Source: Vitis vinifera
Taxonomy: Eukaryota > Streptophyta > Magnoliopsida > Vitales > Vitaceae
Assembly (NCBI RefSeq): GCF_030704535.1
Contig: NC_081812.1
Span: forward strand, 15,659,001 to 15,723,000
Direction: 5' to 3'
Length of the DNA stretch: 64,000 nt
Shown: positions 21,572 through 32,500 of the stretch, in pieces
How the letters are laid out: every line of letters starts with the position of its first letter
How positions within the stretch are numbered: position 1 is the stretch's first letter
Notes under the pieces: generated by a model
Databases searched by the model: none
What the model saw: only the letters and a program-made list of their open reading frames with translations
What the model was told of the DNA's origin: nothing
Position numbers and translations under genes: made by a program

Positions 21572-24500
21572 TGTTAGGATAAAACCCTTAAAATCATGAC
21601 ATGATGCAATAAACTTTTAAATTTTATTATTTATTAATAAATTTTCAATTCACTTTTATCTATTCTAATTCCATGCATTATACTTTATAAGCATTCTGAT
21701 TTGCATCTTTTATATCATACATGACTTGAGTGCATTAAAAGTTGTACGAAAGATCCAAGTCATAGGTTCTTTACTAATAAATAACTAGTTCACAACTAGT
21801 TCATGGGCTTAGGCAAATCCATTAGAGGTTGTAGTGCATTACCTCCTAATTGGAAAGATGACTGGTCTTAGCCATTGGAATGGTTTCCCATGATATTTGT
21901 ACTAGTGTATATGGTTACACATTGGACAAGACCGTAAGTTATGACTTAAGGTTGTCAAGTAGTCGTGACATTACTAAGCTGTTTCATTGTGTTGTTTCTC
22001 AACCTTAAGAGAATATCAAACTTATGTTAAAGTTAATAGTGATTTTGACTTATGGGTCAGATCGTAAGTTGATTATATATTCCATATGAGTTGGGTCATT
22101 ATTGATGGAAGCATATAACAATAGTTATTCTTAATAGAGACACCATGACATCTCATAAGATTGCGATAAAGACGACTCACTTAAAAATCATGTCGGGTTG
22201 GGCTAGCCCATGCAAACTAAATAGGTGCCCGACACGACCCATAAGTCCATGGGCTAATTGTGCTATATCGTGTCATGCTAATGGGTTGTGCCAATGGGCT
22301 GTACTAGGTTTAATTTAATTTTTTAGGTTATTTTGCCTTAATTGTTTTCATTATTAAATGAAAATTATTTTTGTTACTTTAAATATTTTTAATAATTATA
22401 TTTGTTATTTTTTATATTTATATTTATCAAGTTTGTAATTTTAAAATTTATAAAAATGTTAATTTTTTGTTTTTAAAATTAGTAAAAAAAATCATATTTG
22501 AATTTTTTTTATATATATCAAAATAACAATAAATTTAAAATATTGGAATATAAAAGGAAATAAGGAGAAAAATAATATAGTTATTTAACATGAAAAATAA
22601 AAAATGGCTATTGATTCACTTTTTTCTGTTATATATTGTTGAAAATAGTATTATAGACATTTAACATATAATAAAAAAAAAGTAAAAAAAATAAAAGTAA
22701 TATTTGAACAGGGGTCGACACAATGGCACAAAGGGACATCTCTTTAGTCCTAACATGATGACCGAAATTTCTCTATTGTACCAAAATACTTAGCCTTTTT
22801 ACGTAGTAACTGTGGTCAAGAAAAACTAGAGAAAGAGTCACTACGGCTTTTGTAGTATTCCGGGTATCGTTCTCAATGACTGACTTATGAAAATTGTCAA
22901 TACTAGAATAAATGAATTGTTTTTGTTTAAATCCTTCAGTGAAAAACAATATGTGAATAATGTGAAACTAAGTAAAAGAAATTAAATTAATAAGAGAAGA
23001 TGAATATTGATTTTAAATTCAATTGATTCAAGTTTGGGGTTTTCCACAATCCAACCTAGGGTATAGAAATTATAGAAAACAAGGGTATTTTAAGTAATAT
23101 GATCTTAGGGTTTTGGGATCCTTGGCCACTCGCGATCAAGTTGAGTTCTATAACTCAAAATTGCATCCGAAACCTAATTTTTCATTTTTAAAATAGATTC
23201 CTAAAACCATCAAATGAATGAGATTGATTATCAATTTAAGATTTGGCTTTTTAACTATTCCTACTCCTTATAGCTTTGTTTAGGGGCAAATAACGGTAGG
23301 TAAGATGAGGATAACTAATGATCAAGAATTACCAAGAATCACTAGTATCAAGTAATAACCTACCGTATCATTCCCTAAACGAACTCACAAGGATAGGATA
23401 AAAAAAATTGATAAATTGTCACTCAACCAATAATTAATCTCATTGTTATAATAATTCACCCATTGTTCCTATAGGTTTCCTAACCCTTAGGTTTTCATGC
23501 TTCAAGCCCCAAGTTGGATCTTAGCCTCTCACGGGGGTGATGTCACATTCACAATCCATAGTAGGGTAAAAATCCATAATTTGAGTCAAAAGAAACTAAA
23601 AACGATATATTCAATAAAGAAGAAAAAGAAAACAAATCAAAGTTCTCGTCTTCTTCCTCCTTCAATGTCAAAAACTCTAGAAAAAAAATCCAAGATCCCT
23701 AAAACCTAGAATTGAGAGAGTTTATATAATATCCTCAATTACCTAACATGTGGCACAATCTCATTGGCCACTTATTACAAAAAAAATTTCCTAAAAATGA
23801 TTAAAAAATAATAAAATGGTGATTTCCAGTCGTGTGGGGTCCACCTAGGGCGGATGGAGTGCTTTAGATGCAATTCCCGAGGTAGAGGAAGTGGAACATC
23901 AAAGTGGCAGTGGGTGAATTCGAAATTGGTGTCATTTCGAAGTGGATTTCGAATTCATAAGTTGAATTTCGAAATCATTTCGAAATGACCCTCCAGCTTG
24001 GTACAGTTGTCTTAAAATGGCCATAACTTCTTCATTTCAGCTCCGATTTGCAAACTGTTTGAAGTTTTGGACTCCTGACTTCCCGAGCTTCGAAACAATA
24101 TATAGTATGTATATAATGGACTCCAAAAAGTGCTCCAAATTTGTCCTCAAAGTCAGAGTATATAATGCCATCAGATTTTTGAGTTCTAAATTTCCATGCA
24201 GCTAAATCTTGCTTCATGCCTCATTTCCCATGCTTTCTTGCCTTCTTTCTTACTCCATAATGGTCATTAATCATCCTCCAACCTCATGATATCCTTGTTT
24301 TGCCTTTCCTTACGTTCAATGAGTCTTGACTCACTTATTTCCTCATTTAGCCCTTTCTTGATCTTTCAAAATCGAAAGTCATTCAATTTGCACAATTTTC
24401 TTCTCTTGAACCTGAGATAAATCTCCAAAGTATAGATTAAACTCATGGCTAGGGCCTTAGCATTGATTTAGGTCAAGTTGGGTGATTTGAATGTCCGTTG

Positions 24501-25690
24501 GTGCACAAATCATATCGAATATGTGCCATTAGAGCACATGTTTTGGCTCCAATCACCTGACTTGCTCATTTGGGGCATGCCAGCCTTGCTCACTATAGTA
24601 ATTGGGTTGTGTCGATCCAGCTTGGCCTTTTGGCATGTCGGACTACTGGCCAAAATAGGCGGCCTAGTCCATTGGACACCTCTAGATTGAGATAGAATGT
24701 TCCATTAGGTCATGATCCTAAGGAGTTATGTTCATGTAAACTATGGTCATAGTAGTTCTTTAAATGAAACTTGATATAGACTCGTTAAGAATTAAAACAT
24801 ATCAGTTGAATGCACAATAAGAGGATCTGTAACTCAATGATAGCAGTGGTAGTATTGAAATGTTGATAGTTTCTACCTTATTATATTATAAACATCAGTT
24901 CATAAGGAGACTAAACACAATGGATAACATGTCATGAACTCGAGCACATAGTGTTCTGTTATTATTTACATATAGTATTGGAGTGTAGTTGATTATTTGT
25001 AGTGGAGTATTAAATCAACTTCATAATTGGATTTTGAGAAAGTCAATACTATCATATAGGTCAAGTGGTCCCCGCTCTGAGCTCATATGCCTTGTTTTGT
25101 TAATACAATCTATGAGGGTCAGATTGACTCTACGTTCACTTTTATGTATAAGGGAGTTTTGGTAATTATGTAAGATTGCACAAGGGTAAGTGAACAAGGT
25201 CTCTGGATTAGGCAAATTGATTCATTAATAAGCCTTATTGTGTTAATTAATTAATTAGGACTCATTTTTGGATAGAGTAAATGACTCAAGCCCTTAGTGG
25301 GACCTAACAAGGAAGCCTATAAATACCCACTTAGGAGTTAGGGTTTCCATAGAGTTGTCTTCCACCTCCAGAGAGTAAGAGAGTCACAACCTTCACCCTC
25401 TTTTCCCCCCATCATAAGTGTGTTAGGATGAAGAGAGAGCCATGAGGTGAGAGATCATGGGTTTACGAGACTTTTTATGACTCTACATATACTCTTCATC
25501 AAAATGAATCAATTTAGGAATATCTAAATCGAATGTAATGTTTTCTAACACTGATATCTAAATCTATTTTGTTTAAAATTATATTTGTTTTCCTTGTGTA
25601 TAAGATTTAGAAAGTTTAGGAAAGTTTTTATAGGCACCTTACCTAATCTGGGTATAGGGTATGGAAAGATTCAGGTATCCCTACATTTTC
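21572..25690 (+). mobile_element. LTR-retrotransposon terminal repeat, split by later insertions (fossil)
   Basis: A unique-looking segment starts with TGTTAGGATAAAACCC at 21572 and runs to about 22185. A second segment with the same character runs from about 24700 to 25690 and includes a TATA-like region (CTATAAATACCCAC near 25318). That layout, with promoter and leader in the 3' half, suits one long LTR that was opened by the sequence between 22190 and 24700. Gypsy and Copia are both possible; I cannot assign the superfamily. It is an old, broken copy with no linked coding region that I can recognise. Treating the two parts as one LTR is an inference. Confidence 0.45.
22190..24700. mobile_element. 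Non-autonomous DNA-transposon-like sequence nested in the LTR
   Basis: The left part (22190-22330) is rich in paired words such as CCCGACACGACCCATAAG and GGGTTGTGCC, which are typical of hAT-type non-autonomous elements. CAGGGGTCGACACAATGG at about 22711 and the reverse complement of CCATTGGACACCTCTAG at about 24670-24686 may be a degenerate inverted pair marking a second element of about 2 kb. The interior (22740-24400) has no transposase frame. The element class is tentative. Confidence 0.35.
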
Positions 25691-25699
25691 AACGTGTTC

Positions 25700-27190
25700 A
25701 ATATAGACCTAAAGACTAAAAAGAATGTTTGACTTCCTACCATGTATGACACCTATAATGCAAAGTCTATGGATCAAATGCATTTCAAGAAACTTCTTGA
25801 TGGGTCTTACATTCACAAGTGGGATGGATAGGAGGTTTCTAAGAAGAGGGTTAAGGAAAAGGATGAGATTAAAGGTATGAACGGTGGAGAGTTCCCTTAA
25901 GGTCATGTGATAGAGGAAATGCAGATCGAGGAGCCCTTTTGTATTGAGCATCCATATGAGGTAGTTTAGATCTCCCACCATGAATGAAACATGCCTACTG
26001 AGGAAACCTTCTCCACTAAGTCAAATTTTTCTAAGATGTCTCTATCTCTTGCTATTGAGCTCATCGCTCCATACTCATCTCCATAGGTTGATTAGTATTA
26101 GATAGATCTCACATCTCAAATTAGCTCTTGGTACATAGATGGAGAAGCAAGCTATGATCAGCGATTGCTACTTCTACTTTATTGAGGATCACATGGATCA
26201 GTATTAGCTAGCTTTCACAACTCAACTTGATCAATACCAAGCAGCTTTCATTGCTTAGCTTTAGATTCAACAAGAGGAGATGATGACATACCTTTATTCC
26301 ATTTTTCCACTTTCACCTCCCCCAATCTTGAGTTTGATCTATAGTATTTTCCCCCATGATTTTAATGTTGCCAAATGGGAAAGATATAAACTCTTCATAG
26401 GCTTGTCTACGGGGTTTAAGAGTTATTTTAAAGTTATTTTGGATATATATTTGGTTTGGAAATGTTTTAATACTCCACTTATGTTGGTTACTTTGTTGTG
26501 GATATGCTTTTAGACATGTTTTATTCCACTATGGATAGCTCCTTTACCAGTCTATTTAGATTTTCTGGATATTATGGATATAACTTTAGACTTCATGGTT
26601 ATTTATTTCCAATACACTTCATGTTATTCATATCATTTGTTACATATCCTTCGGGACATTGATCTTTTTGGTTTGATGATTGTTAGATGGATGATTGTAC
26701 ATTTATGCATATTTTTTTTAATCTTCTATTTACTTGTATCTTTGAGCTTTATTTTCTTGATTTGTTTTATACATTTGTCGAATGAGAGTCTTTTCTCTGG
26801 ATAGCATAGTTTTGTCATCATTAAAAAAAGGAAGATTGTTAGCTTAAGGGTTTCCCTAATCGGATTTTGATGATAATAAAATGAGGTTAATAATGCTAAT
26901 GGTTCAAATTAAGTTAAGTTTTTCTAGTTTGTTTGTTAAAATTCATAGAAAGCTCAAGCAATTATAGAAGAAGATTAATTTTTTTGAAGATTTGTGATAT
27001 TTGAAGAAGTAACATGGGATTGTAAGATGGTATTTGTTGGTGCACTTAAGTCTAAATTATTTCTCATACACTTCAAGTTTATTTTCATCTTTACCTAAGC
27101 TTAAATCAATTATTTTTATAAAAGATTTGGATGAATGCTTGTTTTCGAATAAAACCGTTTTTTAAAACACTTCCCAATCAAAACCTAAGG
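25700..27190 (+). mobile_element. Copia (SIRE-like) retrotransposon remnant with 3' LTR start
   Basis: A purine-rich run AAAAAAAGGAAGAT (26823-26836) directly precedes TGTTAGCTTAAGGG at 26837, followed by TAATCGGATTTTGATGATAA. This is the polypurine tract and 3' LTR opening seen in SIRE/Maximus-type Copia elements, where the tract follows a CATCATTAAAAA-type sequence as here (26815-26829). Upstream sequence with several short open frames (25709-26804) is probably degraded internal region. It is a broken, old copy. The right end of the LTR is not clear and 27190 is approximate. Confidence 0.5.
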
Positions 27191-28335
27191 CCTCGATTGG
27201 TAACTTCTTTTGAAAGCAATTTTTGTTCTCAATAACAAAAAAACAGGAAACCATGTTTGACAAACTAAAAATATGACGTTTTTAGAGAATATTTTTTAGT
27301 TATTTTCATTTAGGTTTTAGGTGCTATTTTAAAAAATAAGTATACTAATGGATAATGATTAAAAATAAAGCATTACTTACAAAAGTTATTTCTAAAACAT
27401 GTTTAAAAAATATAAAAAATGGGTTAAAAACATTTCGAGTCTCTAACAGATTTTCGTTTTACAAAACATCAATGAACAATTTTCAGAAACCGCTCAAATT
27501 ATTTTTCAAAACTGGTTTTGAAAACTTCTGAAATATTGACTAAGGAAGACTACTCATGAGAATATGCATTTCCAGCAAAGTTTCCACAACAACTACAAAA
27601 CTACATTCGTAATTTCATTTCATGAGATGAAAGAACCCGTTTTGACAATATCCTTGCAAAACACTTCCAACATATAAAGTGTTTTTGAAGTAAAAATCAA
27701 GTGTTCAATAAAATCTAGAAAGCATTTTTAAAAAATTGAAAAACTACCTATAATGCATCTTGCAGAAATGTTTGGTAACAATTTTTTTGAACACTTTTTT
27801 TGTTCCCCATAAAAAGAAAGAGAAAAACAAAAATAATTTTTATTTTAAAAAAATAATTATTCCAAAAATATAGAATATGATTGAAAATAAAATATTAAAT
27901 ATAAAAATTACTTTTAAAACATATTTAAAAACTTATAAAATAGATTAAATATATTTTAGGTTTCCAATAAATGTTCATTTTACAAAACATTAAAAAACAA
28001 TTTAAAAAATGATTGTTTCAAATCATCTTCGAAAGCACTTTCCAAACAAAGTCCATATGTTTTTAACCTATTTTCTATATTTTAAATATTTTTTTAAAAA
28101 TAATTTGTATTTATAATGTTCTATTTTCAACCATTCTCCATCTTCATACAATATTTTAAAAACAATCATAAAATAAAAAAAGAAAAAAAGAAAAGGAGAA
28201 AAAAGAGAACAGGTAAAAATAATTAAAAAATAATTTTTAAAAAACATCCCATTTTCTATAATCAGATCATCAAACACATTTTCCTTAGCTTTTGTCCCGG
28301 AGAACCGCTGTAAATAACAATTTTTAAACAAGACC
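27186..28335. repeat. AT-rich repeat, possible MITE
   Basis: The block opens with GGCCTCGATTGGTAAC and closes with a region whose reverse complement reads GGCCAAGGTCTTGTTTAAA, a loose inverted similarity. Between them are repeated words such as AAAACAT(T/C)AA and TTTTAGGTTT in two roughly parallel halves (27290-27480 and 27840-28010). It looks like an old non-autonomous element, possibly internally duplicated. No coding capacity. Confidence 0.4.
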
Positions 28336-29531
28336 TTGGCCCCTGTGTTCCGATATCGTGGCTATCCACAAGCCGAGGCGGTCCTAACTAATTAATCTCA
28401 CCCATCCCAACCGATCCCCACCCTAGCTACTACAACCCCTACTCATATTACATTCGCGGCCTACACCAACTATGGGGAAAAACAATCCAATAAACAAGGG
28501 TCTATGATCATGCGTGATAATAATCAGCAACCAGAAACGGCATTCTGAAAGTTCTCTCCTAGATGGAACCAGATGATCAGTCCATAATCCAACTACGAAC
28601 CATGTTTTTCATCACAGGTTTCAACAAGAGAAACCAGCGTTCCAATCAACTCATGCAATCACACACCCTGTGCTGCCACAAGACTAATTCATCCTTATCA
28701 ACAATTGCCCAATTATAGACAGTAGCCACATCTTTCACTATTGCAGAAATTTGTGTCGGTAAGAGTCTCAGGGCAATATGATGAAACCATAAAAGGGTCA
28801 TTGCAGATCATTTCCCGTGCCAATGGACCCCTGGTTGGACTCATCAGCCTATATTTGAGGAAAAGCATAAGTGAATGGGGGCAGTTTCCATGACCGATCT
28901 ATGCATCTTTGTAGACTAATAATCTGGTTTTCATTTTTTCATTTTTGTTCTGCAATGCAATGGTTGTCATCACTCCTCAGTGATTAAGCAACAGAGGTGA
29001 TTTGGATGTCAACAGAGGATGGCGAAACAAAAAAAAAAAAAAAAAAAGACAAATCAGATGCTTAGAACGATGAAGAGTCCATAGAAAGAAAAAACAAAGG
29101 CGTATTCATTGATACCAAACATGCAGTGTAAATATGTAAATCAGCTCGGCATAGCATTTCTTAAATAGAAAAGCGGGTGAAATCCCAAACTTGACCCAAG
29201 CAACAAAAAAGAGAAATCACAAGTTTCAGAAACCAGATTGTGAACCCAAGAAGTCAGCCAGTTTGCCCAAATGCTAATGAAACCTGTTTCAATACAGCCA
29301 GCACAAGTTATGACTAATAGATAACTCTGCTGATAAAAAAAAGGATATAATAGTTGCTACAACTTGATGTATCCATTGACAAGCAAAAGAGGAGGGTGAG
29401 AGATGGGTATATAACCTCAAACTCTGAACATTGTGCATCACCTGATGACTAGGCAGACCTCCCTTGCTACAACTATGAAAATTCCCACGAACAAGGAGGT
29501 TACCGGCACTAGCAGAGACAGTAGTGATGAA
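28336..29531. other. Downstream flank of the UBC7-like gene
   Basis: The right part should contain the 3' UTR of the minus-strand E2 gene. A poly-A run lies at about 29030-29047. No additional exon, RNA gene or element was recognised. Confidence 0.5.
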
Positions 29532-32500
29532 TCATAACATCTCTTGTGACTTCCTCACACAACGGCTGACTTTCTTCTTGAATTCGTCTCTCTTCTCTCT
29601 CCATTCTTTCTGCAATTGTACAAATAGAAGCACGCCATTATCATTTAGAATATTAGTCAAGGTTCTGTGTTATAATCCAAAGAGATGCTCTACAGAGCCA
29701 CACAAAGATTCTGAGTATATAATTTAAATTGCCTTCAGTTTAAGATGGCCTGCTATGCTCATTTTTGTTGCCAGTTTACATATTTGAGTATTAAAACCAT
29801 GGCCATTTTTATCACTTGAAATTCATCTCATGGCAGAAACCATCAGAGATCAGAGTTTAAATGGTATATATCCCTGTCGAGACTGAATAAACCTCCCCTT
29901 GGTCCTGACTTGCAACTTTAAATTCACATTCAAATATTGGCATTTGGCAACGTGAAAGATATGAAGAATGACATTTGACAAATTGCTACAGTTGTCATAT
30001 TCCACCGACTAATAAGCAAGGGGTAATCCAAACTGACCACAGATACACACACAGTAATTTCAAAAGTATAGCTCTTTGCAGCAGAAAAATGTGCATGGCA
30101 AGTTATTGACAAATTACAACTACTGTCTATTCTACATACAAATAAATGCACACAGAAAACTAAAGATTAATACAAAAAATAGAGCCAATTGCAATGATTT
30201 TCCATTATATAAACTAACAGATGGGAGACATGTAAACTAATGAAAGAGAAATAAATTTAAAAGAAAATACATTTTTTCACAGGAAAAAATTTAGGACATT
30301 TACTTCAGAAAATGCAAACAATATTGTCACTAATTGGTCTCTGTTTATCAAAACTAACCATTAATTACACATTGCTTGCTTGGTTGGTTATACCATGGAG
30401 AGATTTAAAGAAAAATTTTTCTACCCAAATAGAAGTTTCCATAAATTTGAGTAATCTCCCTGCACACCATGTTAATTACCACATGAAATTTACCGATATA
30501 TTGGAAAAATAAAATGTATTCTTCTGAGTTGTCTAAACATTGTCTAGCTCAGCTAAGGAGATTCAATCACTCAACTAAGAATCCAGGCAAAAATATATAC
30601 TGTATTCCAATTTGTAGTTGTGTGTGTACATGTGGAGAGCAAAATTAATGTTAGATTAATGTTAATAAGAAGAATGGAATCCCCAAACTAATACTAGATG
30701 AGGTAACGAGTCAGAATTTAACTTACAGCAGCTTCAATATTTGCAGGAGATTCATCATTTGGACTTGAAAGCATTGATATGATACTCAAAACTATGCTTT
30801 CAACCTGCATGTGAAACCATCCCAGTAATAAAAGTCAAAAAGCAAATACCAAAAGGGAATCAAAAGTGATGTCAGTATGCCAAATAATATACAGTATCTT
30901 TTTCTGATATGCCAACTATCTATATTTTATTGGAAGATATTTTATTCTTTCTCTTATATGGTGTTAATCTCATACTCTGAACCTTTAATCACCACAGAAC
31001 TATGACCTCCATGCTAACTACTACCTCCATCTTGGTATGACATGAACATACATACTATTAGAAACAATAATTGACTGAGCAGCATGCATCAAAACTATAA
31101 CTCCTACCTCCAAGGTCTCTTTCTTTCTCTCTACCTTTTACATTTTTTATATTTTATTTTTTGTCTTCTAAACAAAGACATTTTATTCTCTTAGATGGTG
31201 TTAATTTCACATTCTCAACTTTTACTCACTCTTACCACCAAAATTATTAACCCCACGCCCCAACCCCAAACCAGAAACCAACCTGCCCCCTGCTCCCCTC
31301 CCCTTCTTCCTGCGTTCTCTTCTTTTGGCTTTTGATTTTTATTATGTTTTTTAAGGAAGACATTTTCTTCTATTAAATGGAGTTAATCTCCCATTCTCAA
31401 CTTTAATTCACCACCAAAATTATGACCTCTGTGCTAATTCCTGCTTCCCATCTTGGTGTGAAATGAACATACTATTAGAAACAATGATTGACTTGGCAGC
31501 TTCCCCTAATGCTAAATATGTGTTGCATGCAAGTTGGACAAGTTGACATTCCTATGCCTTTTGTAGTTTAATTTTGTCAAATTTGATTAAAAAGGAAAAA
31601 GAATTCTTTTTCAGAAAAGGGATAAAGGTTACCTAGAGGGAACCTTCTTTCAATAAAACTAAATGGAGTAAACTTCTTTGATTTCAGGAACACTTAATTA
31701 TCAAACTTAATGGGTGTTTGATAAACCAACTTAAAAACTTAAAATAACTTAATAACTTAATTTAAGTCATTAAATAAATTAAGTATGCTTGGTAAAATAA
31801 TTTAATGATATGACTTAAAGTAAAAACCAACTTTAAGTAATAAGTAAAATTAACTTATTCTTAAGTCCATATTTTCATTTTATTTTTTTACCCTTTTACC
31901 TTAGTTACATCCACAATCTCTTTTGCTACTCCATGACCTTTATTGTTACTTAACCTCCCTTGCTCTAGTAATAATTTATGAGGATAAATATGTCAATTTG
32001 ATGATTTAGAATAAATTTTAAGTTAATTTTATCAAACAACCTCAACACTTAAAGTAACAATTAAGTACCAAATTTTAATTCAACAACTTAAGTATATTTT
32101 AATTAAAAGTCAACTTTAGTCATTAAGTAATAAGTATTAAGATTTACCAAACACCCCCTTAGAGAGTGTTCGGTAAACTGACTTAATGACTTCATATGAT
32201 TGGATAACTCAATTTAAGTTATTAAGTAAATTAAGTATATTTGGTAAAATAACTTAATGTCATACCTTAAACTTAAAAATAACTTTAAACATTAAGAGGA
32301 TTAAGCATGTTTTGTGTCATCAAGTAGCTTTGTTTGACCTTTTGACACCTTTGTATACAATATGCACACTTTTGCATGCCTTTTTGTTAAGCGCTATAAA
32401 TATACTCTATCTTTGTCTATAACAATGAATAAATAAATATTAAGTAAAATAATTTACTTATTCTAAATCGTAAATCCTTTTTGCCCTATTTGCATACATC

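Noticed and set aside
24478-24690. 70-residue frame in the nested repeat block
   Set aside because: It lies at the edge of the hAT-like sequence and is not transposase-like.
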